Origin: Pseudomonadota bacterium
GTDB lineage: Bacteria; Pseudomonadota; Gammaproteobacteria; Xanthomonadales; Rhodanobacteraceae
Direction of reading: 5' to 3'
Assembly (NCBI GenBank): GCA_021827205.1
Contig: JAKAWV010000002.1
Location: 60,027-124,026, forward strand
Length of the DNA stretch: 64,000 nt
The notes beneath the pieces are model-generated. The model made no database searches. It saw nothing but the letters and a program-made list of their open reading frames with translations, and had not been told where the DNA came from. Of this stretch, positions 24,468 to 34,437 are shown piece after piece (position 1 is the first letter of the stretch; each line of letters starts with the position of its first letter). The position numbers were made by a program, and so were the translations under genes.

Positions 24468-27400
24468 ATGAATCGTATCTACCGTCTGGTCTGGAACCGC
24501 GCGCTGGGCGTGCTGCAAGTTGCTTCGGAGTTGACCAAAGCCGCGCCGGGCGGCGCGGCGGGCAACACGGTGCCACAGCGCCTGCGCCACTCGCGCTTGG
24601 CGCAGGCCTGTGCTGCCGTCTTGGCGCTAAGCCTGAGCGCGGTGGCGCTGCCGGCATGGGCCATTCCGCCCACTTGCACGCCCAGCGCGACCACGCTCTG
24701 TGGTACGGCGGGTGGGAATGGCACGAATGGCACCAACGGCCAGGCTGGGGCAGGCGGTGCCGGTGCCGTCGCGACCGGCGCCAATGCCAATTCCGGTGGT
24801 GCTGGCGGCGTGGGCAGCACCGCTCCGGCAGGGAACGGCACTGCGGGGCAGGGCGCCAATGGCAGTGGTGGTGCCGCCGGCCTTTTGGGCGGATCGCCGG
24901 GCGGGGGCAACAGCAGCGGCGGCGGCGGCGGCGGCGGAAATCTCGGCAGCGCCGGCTACGGTGGCGGCGGCGGTGGCGGATCCGGCTTCGTCAGCACTTG
25001 GGGTGGTGGCGGTGGCGGTGGCGGCGGCGGCGTCGGCCAGACCGTTGCCAACACGGCCTTCAGCAACCCAGGCAGCATTTTCGGCGGCAACGGCGGCAAC
25101 GGCGGCAACGGGTATTTCAGCGGCAGTTCTGGATACGGTGGTGGCGGCGGCGGCGGTGGTGCGGGCATTTACGCCACCGCAGGCAGCATGCTCACCAATG
25201 GCGCCGGCGCAACGATTGCCGGCGGCAACGGCGGCAATGGGGGCGGCGGCTACTACGCCGCCGGCGGTGGTGGCGGTGGTGCTGGTGTGGCCGGTACCGG
25301 CTTCACGCTCGTCAATGCTGGCGCCATCAATGGCGGCAGCGGCGGCGGCGGCGGCGGCCCGTTGAGTGATGGCGGCTATGGCGGCGCGGGCGGCGGTGGC
25401 GGCGCGGGCGTCTATGGCTCCAATATCACGCTGACCAACAACGGAACCATCAGCGGTGGCGCGGGAGGGTCCGGTGGGAATGATACCCATGGAGGCGTGG
25501 GCGGCGGCGGTGGCCTGGGCGTTTATGCGATCAATGCCTCCACCCTGACGAATACCGGCGCCATCGCCGGTGGTGGCGGCGGCAACGGCGGCGGGGGTGG
25601 CTACAACGGCAATGGCAGCACGAGTGGCGGCTACGGCAATGGCGGCAATGCCGGCGCGGGTGGCGCTGGCGTCGGCGGCTCGGGATTCACCTTGACCACG
25701 TCGGGCACCATCACGGGCGGCAACGGCGGCAACGGCGGCATCTCCGGTTACAACGGCACCAAAGGCAACGGCGGCAACGGCGGCAGTGGCGGCAATGGCG
25801 TCAGCGGCGCCGGATTCACACTGACCAATACCGGCAGCATCAGCGGCGGTGATGGCGGTGTCGCGGGTGCGGGCAGCACCGCGGGTGCCGCGGGCATGGG
25901 CGGCGCCGGCGTGGTCGCCACCGGCGGCTCCATGGTCATCAACGCCGGCACCATCCAGGGTGGCTTTGCCGCCGGCGGTTCCGGCGCGCAGGCGAACGCG
26001 ATCGATTTTTCCGGCGGCGGTAACACGCTGGAACTGGAGGCCGGCTCGACGATCGTCGGCAATGTTGTCAGCACCAGCGGCACCTCGGGCGGCGGCGACA
26101 CCCTCGCCCTGGGCGGCGACACCAACGCGGCGGGTGGCAACAGCTTCAACCTCGGCGCGATCGACGCGACGCTGCCGGGCAGCTACACCGGCACCCAGTA
26201 CGTCGGCTTCGCCAACTTCGTCAAGGAAGGCGCCAGCACCTGGACCGTCACCGGCAGCAGCGCCGTGCAGCAGGGCTGGAACCTGCTGGGCGGAACCCTG
26301 CAAGTGGGATCGAGCGCCCTCACGGCCAGCATCACCGGCAGCTACGGATCCTACGGCACGGGCGGCAGTGGCGTTTATGCCGCTGCCGGCTCGACGCTCG
26401 GCGTCGCGGCGGGTAGCTTCGTCACGGGCGGCGCCGCAGGCTATGGCTACACGGGCGGTGCGGGCGTCTATGCCGCCCCGAGCTCGACGCTGAGCAATGC
26501 CGGCACCATAACCGGCGGTGCGGGCGGCTACTACAGCGGCACCGGCGGCGCCGGCGTCACAGGCAAGGGTTTCACCCTGACCAACTCGGGCGGCATCAGC
26601 GGCGGTGCTGGCGGCTATTATTACGGTGGCACCGGGGGTGTCGGTGGCGCCGGTGTCACGGGCAGCGCCTTCACCCTGACCAACTCAGGCAGCATCAGCG
26701 GCGGCATCGGTGGCGCCGGCGGCAATGCCGGCCACGTCATCGGGAATTATGCGGGTAGTGGCGGTGCTGGCGGTGCCGGGGTCACCGGCACTGCATTTAC
26801 TCTGACCACCGCCGGCAGCGTCACGGGTGGCGCAGGAGGCACGGGCGGTTACTCTGGTCACGACGGCAACGGCGGCACAGGTGGGGATGGCGTTTCTGGT
26901 TCCGCCTTCACGGCTACCAACACCGGCACGATCACGGGCGGTGCGGGTGGGGGGGTGAACCCTGCGGGTTATCTCGGCGGCTACGGAGGCCGTGGTGGCT
27001 CGGGCGCGGCCGGATCTGATTTCACGCTGACCAACGGCGGTAGCGTTGTCGGTGGCGCGGGTGGAATCGGAGGTTTCGGGTTTGCATCTGGCGGCAATGG
27101 CGGTACGGGCGGCGCGGGCGTCACCGCCTATGGCGCCCAGTTGACCAACACCGGCAGCATCACCGGCGGTGCCGGCGGTACGGGTGGCGGCTACGCATTG
27201 CCTAGTGGCGCCGGTGGCGCTGGTGGTGCGGGTGGCGCCGGCGTGACGGGATCGGGTTTCACGCTGACCAATACCGGCAGCATCAGCGGCGGCGCCGGCG
27301 GAGCCAACGGGGCCTATGGTTCCGGTGGTGGCGGACTGCCGCCGAGCAAGCCGGTACCGAGCAGCCTGGGCAGCGGCGGCTATGGTGGCGTCGGCATCGT

Positions 27401-29198
27401 ATCCGCCGGCGGCGGCACCGTGATCAACGCCGGTGCGATCAGCGGCGGCCTGGGTGCCGATGGCGTCACCCGCGCCGACGCGATCTACTTTTCCAACGGC
27501 GGCAACACGCTGGAGCTGGAAGCCGGCTCGATGATCACCGGCAACGTGGTCAGCGCGAGCGGCACCACCAACGGTGGCGACACCCTGGCATGGGGTGGCG
27601 ACATCAATGCCAGCAGCGGCAACAGTTTTGCCCTGGGCCAGCTCGATGCCGTAGGCGGCACGGGTCAGTACCAGGGCTTTGCGAACCTCGGCAAGATCGG
27701 CGCCAGCACGTGGACTCTGACCGGCACCGACAGCCAGAGCCAGGTGTGGACGGTCGCGGCCGGCACCTTGATCCTGGATGGCAGCGTGGGCGCCAGCGGC
27801 GGCGCCACGATCAGCGGCGGCACCTTCGAGGTCGGCGATGCGAGTTCCCCGAGTGCCCTGTTCAACGGCAACGTGGCGGTGCAGGCAGCGGGCACCTTGC
27901 GCGGCCACGGCACGATCGGCGGCAGCGTGACCAACGCCGGCACGGTGATGCCCGGCGGCAGCGCCGGCATCCTGACGGTGACGGGCAATTACACCCAGTC
28001 CGCCAGCGGCACGCTGACACTCAATGTCAGCCCGCAGACGGTGGCCGGCAGCGGCTACAGCCAGTTGCAGGTGGGCGGCACGGCCAGCCTGGCGGGCGCG
28101 CTGCTGATCGAACCGCTGGCCGGCAACTACAACGTCGGCAGCACTTACGACCTGCTGCATGCCGTTGGTGGCGTCTCGGGCACCTTTGCCAGCACCTTCG
28201 CCAACCCGGCGTTCGCGGCCTACCTGACGCCGGCGGTGAGCTACGCCAGCAATGACGTGTTCCTGAAACTCAACGCCAATCCGGCGGCGTTCAGCAGCAG
28301 CGTGCCGAACTACGCCAGTATCAACAGCCTGGCGCTGGCCTCGACCTTCCAGACCGTGCTGGGCGGTGCCGGCAGCGCGCCGGGCACGGACATGGGGCTG
28401 GGGCGCAAGGGCGTGTGGACGCAGTACACCGGCAGCAACGGTGCCTTGGGCGGCACCCAGCAGAGTACACGCATCGCGGCGCTGGGCTTTGGCGTGGCGC
28501 CCGAGCACGGCCTGGTGGTCGGCGGCGCGCTGAGCGCCGACAACACCACCACCACGCAAGGCAACACGCGCGTGGACGGTCGGCCCAAGGCGGCGTTCGT
28601 GTACGCCATCGCGAACTACGGCAGGGTGCGCGCCGCGATCAGTTTGGGCGGTGGCGATCTGCGTGCCGACAGCACACGCCTGATGCCCACCCTGGGACTG
28701 GCCGCGAGCGCGCGCAGCACCGGCAGTTTCATCGGCTTCGCGGCGCGCGTGGATTCGCACTACGGCCTGGGCCACGGCCTGTTTGTCGAGCCCTATGCCA
28801 GCGCCAGCTACCTGCACAGCCATTACGGCAGCACGACGGAGAGCGGCGCGGGCCTGCTGGACATCAGCTATGGCGGATTCAACCAGACGCTGTGGCGCAA
28901 TAGCTTGGGCGTGCGCCTGGGCAAGTCGATCGCCCTGAGCGCCAGCACGCTGACGCCCTGGGTGCAGGTCGGTGGCGAGGATTTCATCGGCGACCGCAAC
29001 CCGCTCAGCACCGAGATGATCGGCGCACAGGCCTTGCCGGTGAGCGGCACGGCCCTGCCCGGCGGCGCATGGACGGCGGCGGCCGGCCTCGACTGGCAGG
29101 GCCGCGGCCCGTGGCGCTTCATGCTGGCGTGGATGGGCGTGCACGGCCACCACTACCACAGCAACGGCGGCACGGTCCTGTTGCAGTACGTGTGGTAG
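24468..29198 (+). CDS. Very large glycine-rich type V autotransporter with ESPR signal
   Basis: 1576 residues. The N-terminus MNRIYRLVWNRALGVLQVAS is an extended signal peptide region, followed by a hydrophobic core and predicted cleavage after ALPAWA (about residue 65). The passenger (about 66-1300) is dominated by Gly/Asn/Ala runs and recurring FTLTNTGSISGGAGG-type units; two related modules (LELEAGS...GNVVS...GGDTLA) occur at about 525-560 and 1012-1047. Residues about 1310-1576 form the outer-membrane beta-barrel, ending in YVW, the aromatic C-terminal signature. It probably displays or releases a beta-helical, adhesin-like passenger. The repeats predict length variation. A weak terminator-like hairpin follows. 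Confidence 0.92.
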   Translation: MNRIYRLVWNRALGVLQVASELTKAAPGGAAGNTVPQRLRHSRLAQACAAVLALSLSAVALPAWAIPPTCTPSATTLCGTAGGNGTNGTNGQAGAGGAGAVATGANANSGGAGGVGSTAPAGNGTAGQGANGSGGAAGLLGGSPGGGNSSGGGGGGGNLGSAGYGGGGGGGSGFVSTWGGGGGGGGGGVGQTVANTAFSNPGSIFGGNGGNGGNGYFSGSSGYGGGGGGGGAGIYATAGSMLTNGAGATIAGGNGGNGGGGYYAAGGGGGGAGVAGTGFTLVNAGAINGGSGGGGGGPLSDGGYGGAGGGGGAGVYGSNITLTNNGTISGGAGGSGGNDTHGGVGGGGGLGVYAINASTLTNTGAIAGGGGGNGGGGGYNGNGSTSGGYGNGGNAGAGGAGVGGSGFTLTTSGTITGGNGGNGGISGYNGTKGNGGNGGSGGNGVSGAGFTLTNTGSISGGDGGVAGAGSTAGAAGMGGAGVVATGGSMVINAGTIQGGFAAGGSGAQANAIDFSGGGNTLELEAGSTIVGNVVSTSGTSGGGDTLALGGDTNAAGGNSFNLGAIDATLPGSYTGTQYVGFANFVKEGASTWTVTGSSAVQQGWNLLGGTLQVGSSALTASITGSYGSYGTGGSGVYAAAGSTLGVAAGSFVTGGAAGYGYTGGAGVYAAPSSTLSNAGTITGGAGGYYSGTGGAGVTGKGFTLTNSGGISGGAGGYYYGGTGGVGGAGVTGSAFTLTNSGSISGGIGGAGGNAGHVIGNYAGSGGAGGAGVTGTAFTLTTAGSVTGGAGGTGGYSGHDGNGGTGGDGVSGSAFTATNTGTITGGAGGGVNPAGYLGGYGGRGGSGAAGSDFTLTNGGSVVGGAGGIGGFGFASGGNGGTGGAGVTAYGAQLTNTGSITGGAGGTGGGYALPSGAGGAGGAGGAGVTGSGFTLTNTGSISGGAGGANGAYGSGGGGLPPSKPVPSSLGSGGYGGVGIVSAGGGTVINAGAISGGLGADGVTRADAIYFSNGGNTLELEAGSMITGNVVSASGTTNGGDTLAWGGDINASSGNSFALGQLDAVGGTGQYQGFANLGKIGASTWTLTGTDSQSQVWTVAAGTLILDGSVGASGGATISGGTFEVGDASSPSALFNGNVAVQAAGTLRGHGTIGGSVTNAGTVMPGGSAGILTVTGNYTQSASGTLTLNVSPQTVAGSGYSQLQVGGTASLAGALLIEPLAGNYNVGSTYDLLHAVGGVSGTFASTFANPAFAAYLTPAVSYASNDVFLKLNANPAAFSSSVPNYASINSLALASTFQTVLGGAGSAPGTDMGLGRKGVWTQYTGSNGALGGTQQSTRIAALGFGVAPEHGLVVGGALSADNTTTTQGNTRVDGRPKAAFVYAIANYGRVRAAISLGGGDLRADSTRLMPTLGLAASARSTGSFIGFAARVDSHYGLGHGLFVEPYASASYLHSHYGSTTESGAGLLDISYGGFNQTLWRNSLGVRLGKSIALSASTLTPWVQVGGEDFIGDRNPLSTEMIGAQALPVSGTALPGGAWTAAAGLDWQGRGPWRFMLAWMGVHGHHYHSNGGTVLLQYVW

Positions 29199-29245
29199 AC
29201 GCTGTTCGCGGCGTGCACCGTGGGCGAGGCGTCGTGTCCCGCCCC

Positions 29246-29268
29246 CATGCACGGCGTGCGCTGAGCGC
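29246..29268. repeat. 23-bp direct repeat, right copy
   Basis: Exact copy of 23342-23364, here outside any gene. It looks like a relic of a POT gene 3' end (codons for M-H-G-V-R-stop) just upstream of the intact second POT gene. Confidence 0.9.
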
Positions 29269-29298
29269 GACTCGGCTGGCGCGGCGCTGATGGTGGAT

Positions 29299-29323
29299 GC
29301 CCGGAGCATGACTTCCGGGCTTT
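29299..29323 (+). terminator. Possible weak terminator after the autotransporter
   Basis: A 7-bp stem, GCCCGGA (29299-29305) with TCCGGGC (29314-29320), is followed by only TTT. It is positioned between the autotransporter stop and the second POT gene. The short T tract keeps confidence low. Confidence 0.4.
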
Positions 29324-29399
29324 GACCGTCGCGCATCCAGCCACGATGCTGGCCCGGCATGCATCACGGCGCCTGCCGCCGTGACATCACGGGGACATC

Positions 29400-30902
29400 A
29401 TGGCCACCACCGATACCGCCGCGCCGCCGCCGCGGTTTGACGACCTGCTCGGGCATCCGCGTCCGTTGTGGATGCTGTTCATGACCGAGTTCTGGGAGCG
29501 CTTCGCCTTCTACGGCATGCGCTGGGCGCTGACGCTGTACATCGTGGCGCAGTTTTTCGATGGCGCGGCCAGCGGGCAGGGCTATGCCAGCCGTGCCTAC
29601 GGCGCGTTTCTGGCGCTGGTGTACGCCACGGCGATCTTCGGTGGCTACGTGGCCGATCGCGTGATCGGTTACCAGCGTTCGATCCTGCTCGGCGCGGCGA
29701 TCTCGGCGCTGGGTTATTTCATGATCGTCGTGCCGCAGCAGCAGGTCTTCCTGCTCGGGCTGGCCACGATCATCGTCGGCAACGGCTTGTTCAAACCCAA
29801 CATCTCGACCATGGTCGGCAAGCTGTATGCGCCGGGCGACGCGCGCCGCGATCGCGGTTTCACCATCTTCTACATGGGCATCAACCTGGGTGCGCTGGTG
29901 TCGCCGCTGATCACCGGCTGGCTGGCCAGCGTCATCAGCGGCACGCCGCTGGTGCAAAATTACAAGGCCGTGTTCGCGGCCACCGGCGTGGGCATGCTGA
30001 TCAGCCTGCTGTGGTTCTGGTTCGGGCGGCGGCGCCTGTTCGGCATCGGCCAGGCGCCCGCCGCGCGCCACGGCGGCGCGATGCTGGCCTGGGTGCTGCT
30101 GGGCGCGGCCGTGGCCGTGCCGATCGTGTACCTGCTGATGGCCGAGGTCGGCGCTGGCGTGCTGGCGTGGATACTCGGCGCGCTGTTCGTGGCGCTGGCG
30201 CTGATGCTGCTGCTCGAGGCGCTGCGCGAGGGCGGCGTGGCGCGCGACAAGGTCGTCGCCATGCTGGTGTTGTTCGCGTTCAACGTGCTGTTCTGGATGT
30301 TCTTCGAGCAGGCCGGCAGCTCGTTCAATTTCCTGGCGCAGAACCTGATCGATCGGCAGATGTTGGGTGGCTGGGTGTTCCCCACCGGCTGGTTCCAGTC
30401 GGTCAATCCGGCGGCGATCGTGATTCTGGCGCCGCTGGTGGCGCTGGCCTGGGGCTGGCTGGGCGCGCGCGGACGCGAACCGTCGATTCCGCGCAAGTTC
30501 GGGCTCGGCCTGCTGTTCAACGCGCTGGCGTTTCTGCTGCTGATGGTTGCGCTGAGCGCGCTGGTGGGCAGCAACGGGCAGATTCCGTTCTGGCCACTGG
30601 TGCTGGTGTACGTGCTGCAGACCGTGGGCGAGTTGAGCCTGTCGCCGATCGGCTTGTCGATGGTCACCAAGCTGGCGCCGCTGCGCTACGTGGGCCTGGC
30701 CATGGGCGGCTGGTTTTTGTCTACGGCGATCGGCAACAACCTCTCCGGCATCTTCGCCGGCCACGTCAGCGGTGCGAGTGGCATGACGGTGGCCTCGGCG
30801 CTGGAGGGTTTCACCTTCAGTTTCTGGCTGCTGCTGGGCGCCGGCGTGCTGTTGCTGCTGATCGCGCCGCTGATCAATCGGCTGATGCATGGAGTGAAGT
30901 GA
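29400..30902 (+). CDS. POT-family proton-dependent peptide transporter
   Basis: A 500-residue multispanning inner-membrane symporter importing di/tripeptides with protons. Helix 1 has the intact signature EFWERFAFYGMRWAL (ExxERFxYYG). FIFYMGINLG-type helix 5 (GFTIFYMGINLGALVSPLITG), EQAGSSFNFLAQ and the conserved LSPIGLSMVTKLAP also match POT carriers. It is a paralogue of the gene at 21870, which has lost the ExxER residues. The gene appears to be transcribed alone; downstream DNA consists of dispersed repeats. Confidence 0.95.
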   Translation: MATTDTAAPPPRFDDLLGHPRPLWMLFMTEFWERFAFYGMRWALTLYIVAQFFDGAASGQGYASRAYGAFLALVYATAIFGGYVADRVIGYQRSILLGAAISALGYFMIVVPQQQVFLLGLATIIVGNGLFKPNISTMVGKLYAPGDARRDRGFTIFYMGINLGALVSPLITGWLASVISGTPLVQNYKAVFAATGVGMLISLLWFWFGRRRLFGIGQAPAARHGGAMLAWVLLGAAVAVPIVYLLMAEVGAGVLAWILGALFVALALMLLLEALREGGVARDKVVAMLVLFAFNVLFWMFFEQAGSSFNFLAQNLIDRQMLGGWVFPTGWFQSVNPAAIVILAPLVALAWGWLGARGREPSIPRKFGLGLLFNALAFLLLMVALSALVGSNGQIPFWPLVLVYVLQTVGELSLSPIGLSMVTKLAPLRYVGLAMGGWFLSTAIGNNLSGIFAGHVSGASGMTVASALEGFTFSFWLLLGAGVLLLLIAPLINRLMHGVK

Positions 30903-31080
30903 CGCGGTGGCGGTTGTTGCCCGGGCGCTTGACTTTGTGCGGGTGTGAACGTCGCCTCTGCTGTGGTCTTCGCAAGATTCCCCGGCTCCGCCCGGCTGCC
31001 GCCGCACGACTTGCCCGTGGCAGGTCGCCGGCGCGGCGCCTCGGCCGGCGCGTGCTCCTGATCTTCAGTCCCATTCGACA

Positions 31081-31200
31081 CCGGGGAACCTCGCCAAGCA
31101 CCACGCAAGAGCGATCGTTCAAGCACAAAACACGACTGCGCAAGGCGAACCCTCACCCGGCGCTGCGCGCCACCCTCTCCCGGAGGGCGAGGGAAAAAGC
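31081..31200. repeat. Cluster of dispersed intergenic repeats
   Basis: The 333-bp gap after the second POT gene contains two repeat types. Bases 31081-31124 are the complement of a sequence at 56851-56894 (GCTTGAACGATCGCTCTTGC core). Bases 31147-31179 are identical to part of the E2 linker insertion (17776-17808), followed by a CTCTCCCGGAGGGCGAGGG hairpin. No gene is evident in 30903-31235. Confidence 0.8.
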
Positions 31201-31235
31201 GTGCGCTCATTCACGCACACACAAAGCGAACAATC

Positions 31236-32084
31236 TCAGAACGCGCTGCCCGGAATATGGGCACTCGCCGCCCGCATCGAAGCCGCGCGCAACTGCGTGA
31301 GTGCTTGCGCCAACGTGGCCTGCGACAGTTCGCCCACGTGCGCGGAAACCAGCCGGCCATCGGCGGCGATGAACAGCGTCGTCGGCAATCCCGGCGAGTG
31401 ATAGGCGCGCAGCAGTACCTCGTCGCCATCGAGCAGCACCATCGGCGGATCGAGCCGGTGCGCGCGCAGATAGTCGCGCACCGTGACGGTATCCTGGCCC
31501 TGATCGACCAGCACGATGCGCACGCCGCGTTCGCTGCGTGCCGCGTTCACCAGCAGCGGCAATTCGCGTTCGCACGGCGGGCACCACGTCGCCCACAGGT
31601 TCAGCACCAGCGGCGTGCCGCGCAGCGCCGCCAGCGGCTGCGGCGCGCCGTCCAGCGTGCGCAGGGTGACCTCGGGCAGCGGCGTGCGCAGCGGCTGCGC
31701 GATGCTGACGATGGCACCGATCAGCCCGGCGATCACCAGCCCGCTGGCCGCGCTCAATGCCAGCGGACGGCGCAACGCGGGACGTCGCCACAGCCACAAC
31801 GCGCCACCGAGCAGCGCCACGATCGCGCCCGGCCACGGGGCGAAGCCCAGGTCGCGGATGTCGAGCATGGCCAGCACGCCGCGATACGCAGCCCAGTGCC
31901 GCGCGACAAACACCGCGCGCGCCGTGAGCAGCGCCAGCAGCAGCAGCGCGAACAGCGCCGGCTCGGCATCGGCGCGGCCGTCGCGGCGCTCCAGCCAGGC
32001 CACCAGCGCGGCCACGACATAGCCGACCAGCACCAGCACCGGTCCCCACGGCAACACCAGCGGACCCAGCGGCAGCGCCTGCAT
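31236..32084 (-). CDS. Membrane-anchored TlpA/ResA-like thioredoxin
   Basis: About 282 residues from the ATG at 32084 (preceded by CGGAG). The N-terminal half has about four hydrophobic helices, with charged loops such as AWLERRDGRADAEPAL. A periplasmic thioredoxin domain then carries LVLNLWATWCPPCERELPLL with its CxxC redox pair and cis-Pro segment SPGLPTTLFI. Such proteins reduce or oxidise cysteines of exported proteins, for example in cytochrome c maturation; the exact partner is unknown. The gene is divergent from cca. Confidence 0.88.
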   Translation of the reverse strand: MQALPLGPLVLPWGPVLVLVGYVVAALVAWLERRDGRADAEPALFALLLLALLTARAVFVARHWAAYRGVLAMLDIRDLGFAPWPGAIVALLGGALWLWRRPALRRPLALSAASGLVIAGLIGAIVSIAQPLRTPLPEVTLRTLDGAPQPLAALRGTPLVLNLWATWCPPCERELPLLVNAARSERGVRIVLVDQGQDTVTVRDYLRAHRLDPPMVLLDGDEVLLRAYHSPGLPTTLFIAADGRLVSAHVGELSQATLAQALTQLRAASMRAASAHIPGSAF

Positions 32085-32168
32085 CGTGATCTCCGGTTGC
32101 ACAAACACGATGATAATGCCGCGCGCGCAAGGTTTCGTTCGACGCGCGGGCGGCAGCACGCATAGGCT

Positions 32169-33443
32169 ATGCGCATGGACATACCCCTGCCCTTTGCCGT
32201 GTACCTCGTCGGCGGCGCCGTGCGCGATCGCCTGCTCGGTCGCAGCGGCGGCGATCGCGATTACGTGGTCGTCGGCGCTACTCCGCAAGCGCTGCTCGAC
32301 GCCGGCTTCAAGCCGGTGGGCAAGGACTTCCCGGTATTCCTGCACCCGGATACCGCCGCCGAGTACGCGCTGGCGCGCACCGAGCGCAAGCAGGGTCACG
32401 GCTATCACGGCTTTGCCTTTCACGCCGCGCCCGAGGTGACGCTGGAGCAGGATCTGGCGCGCCGCGACCTGACCATCAACGCCATGGCCGAGGATGCGCG
32501 GGGGCGCGTGATCGATCCCTACGACGGCCGGCGCGACCTCGCTGCGCGACTGCTGCGCCACGTCTCGCCGGCCTTCGTCGAAGACCCGGTGCGCCTGTTG
32601 CGCGTGGCGCGTTTCGCCGCGCGCTTCGCGCCGCTGGGTTTTCGCGTCGCCGATGAAACCATGGCGCTGATGCGGCAGGTGGTGGCCAGCGGCGAGGCCG
32701 ATCACCTGGTGTCCGAGCGCGTGTGGGTGGAGACACGCAAGGCATTGGCCGAGCCGCGGCCATCGGCATTCGTGCGCGTGCTGCGTGACAGCGGCGCGCT
32801 GGCGCGATTGTTCCCCGAGGTCGATGCGTTGTATGGCGTGCCGCAGCGCGCCGAGTACCACCCAGAGATCGACAGCGGCGCGCATCTGGAGCTGGTGCTG
32901 GACATGGCCGCGCGGCTGGCGCCGGACAACGACCGCGTCGGTTTCGCCGCGCTCACGCACGATCTGGGCAAGGCGCTCACGCCGCGCGCCGAATGGCCGC
33001 GCCATGTCGGCCACGAACAGCGCGGGCTGGCGCCGCTGCGCGCACTGTGCGCGCGGCTCAGGATCGGCGCCGAGCACGCCGATCTGGCCGCCGCCGCGTG
33101 CCGCTATCACCTCGACGCGCATCGCGCGCTGGAGCTGCGCCCCGGCACGCTGCTGCGATTGCTGGAAAAACTCGACGCGATGCGCCGTCCGCAGCGTCTG
33201 CACGAATTCCTGCTGGTCTGCGAAGCCGATGCGCGCGGACGCCTGGGCAAGGACGCCGCGCCATATCCGCAGGCCGCGCGCGCGCGCGCCGCGCTGGCGG
33301 CCGCGCAAAGCGTCAGCACCGCGCCGCTGCTGGCGCAAGGCCTGCAGGGTCCGGCGCTGGGCGAGGCGCTGCGCGCCGCGCGCTGCCGCGCGATCGCCGC
33401 CGCGTGCGCGGCATCGGACGCGACGGATGCCGGCAGTGGCTGA
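32169..33443 (+). CDS. cca: Multifunctional CCA tRNA nucleotidyltransferase
   Basis: A 424-residue enzyme that adds or repairs the tRNA 3' CCA end. The N-terminal catalytic head [14 protein letters not shown]...DRDYVVVG has the two carboxylates, followed by [14 protein letters not shown] and the [12 protein letters not shown] motif of class II enzymes. [23 protein letters not shown] is the neck. A C-terminal HD domain ([12 protein letters not shown]) indicates the multifunctional type with phosphohydrolase activity. Start choice between adjacent ATGs at 32169 and 32175 is open. The glycosyltransferase gene follows closely, with a possible start overlapping the cca stop. Confidence 0.95.
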   Translation: MRMDIPLPFAVYLVGGAVRDRLLGRSGGDRDYVVVGATPQALLDAGFKPVGKDFPVFLHPDTAAEYALARTERKQGHGYHGFAFHAAPEVTLEQDLARRDLTINAMAEDARGRVIDPYDGRRDLAARLLRHVSPAFVEDPVRLLRVARFAARFAPLGFRVADETMALMRQVVASGEADHLVSERVWVETRKALAEPRPSAFVRVLRDSGALARLFPEVDALYGVPQRAEYHPEIDSGAHLELVLDMAARLAPDNDRVGFAALTHDLGKALTPRAEWPRHVGHEQRGLAPLRALCARLRIGAEHADLAAAACRYHLDAHRALELRPGTLLRLLEKLDAMRRPQRLHEFLLVCEADARGRLGKDAAPYPQAARARAALAAAQSVSTAPLLAQGLQGPALGEALRAARCRAIAAACAASDATDAGSG

Positions 33444-33525
33444 GCGCCGCGCGGACGACGTTGCGCCGCGCGCCGCGCATGCCCCAGGCCATGCGCCCAG
33501 AGTCCAGCATGTGCGCGCATCCGGC

Positions 33526-34437
33526 ATGGCATCCGACACCCCACGCGTCAGCGTGCTGATGGTGCTGGCCGACAGCGGCGACGGCGCGCTGGATGCCGCG
33601 CGCCGCGCGCTGGCCGCGCCGGAATGCGCCGAACTCATCGTGCTGGACAACGCCAGTCGCGACGGCATTGCGCAGCGCCTCGCGCGTGAGCATGCGGACG
33701 TTGCGCGCGTGCGTGTGCTGGAACTGGGCGCCAATCTCGGCTTCGGCGCGGCCATGAATCGCGGCGCGGCGGTGGCGCAGGGCGACTGGCTGCTGCTGCT
33801 CAATCCGGACTGCCTGCTCGCCGCCGATACCCTCTCGCGCCTGCTCGACGCCGCGCGCGGCGGGGCGCTGGTCGGCGCCATCGTCTGCGATACGCAGGGT
33901 CGGCCCGACGCGGCCGCGTGGCGACGCGCGCCCACGCTGCGCCGCGTGCTGTGCATGATGAGTGGGCTGGCGCGTTTTGAATCACGCTGGCCGGCGCTGG
34001 CCGGGGTCAACCGCCGCGATGCGCTGCCCGACGCGACGGTTTCAGTCGAGGCGCTATCCGGCGCATTGATGTTGCTGCCACGCGCGGTATTTGCCCGCGT
34101 GGGCGGTTTCGATGCAGGTTATTTTCTGCACTTCGAGGATCTGGACCTGTGCGCGCGCGTGCGCGCCACCGGCACATCGCTGCGCCTCGCCGGCGCGGTG
34201 CGCGTGCTGCACGCCAAGGGCGGCTCCTCCGGCGGCCGCGCGCTGTTCGTGGCGCGGCACAAGCACCGCGGCCTGCTGCGCTATTTGCGCACGCACGATG
34301 CCGCGGCGCGACGCTGGCCCTGGCGCGCGCTGCTGCCCGCGCTGGTGTGGCTGCACTTCGCATTGCAGGCGCCGCGCTTGGTGCTGCGCGATGCGCGCGC
34401 GCGGCGCGCGCGGTCGGTCAGGCCCCCGGCGCTGTAG
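33526..34437 (+). CDS. Family 2 glycosyltransferase
   Basis: About 303 residues with a GT-A fold: RVSVLMVLADSG, a nucleotide-sugar region LIVLDNASRDG, a metal-binding-like NPDC (LLLLNPDCLLAADTL), and a later FLHFEDLDLCARVRATG that places the catalytic ED(L)D segment. It resembles rhamnosyltransferase-like GT2 enzymes that build polysaccharides or LPS. The start is uncertain: an ATG at 33427 overlaps the cca stop and would add 33 low-complexity residues. Donor and acceptor are unknown, and no other polysaccharide genes are adjacent. Confidence 0.85.
   Translation: MASDTPRVSVLMVLADSGDGALDAARRALAAPECAELIVLDNASRDGIAQRLAREHADVARVRVLELGANLGFGAAMNRGAAVAQGDWLLLLNPDCLLAADTLSRLLDAARGGALVGAIVCDTQGRPDAAAWRRAPTLRRVLCMMSGLARFESRWPALAGVNRRDALPDATVSVEALSGALMLLPRAVFARVGGFDAGYFLHFEDLDLCARVRATGTSLRLAGAVRVLHAKGGSSGGRALFVARHKHRGLLRYLRTHDAAARRWPWRALLPALVWLHFALQAPRLVLRDARARRARSVRPPAL

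Noticed and set aside
24956-26149. Possible CRISPR-like array in the regularly repeating autotransporter DNA
   Set aside because: Repeats are in-frame codons of a Gly-rich protein with irregular spacing and no unique spacers.
24627-26303. Minus-strand frame in the autotransporter
   Set aside because: Low-complexity Ala/Thr sequence produced by reading the Gly-rich repeats backwards.
30903-31300. C-terminal extension or small gene after the second POT transporter
   Set aside because: The sequence consists of dispersed repeats also found elsewhere in the window.
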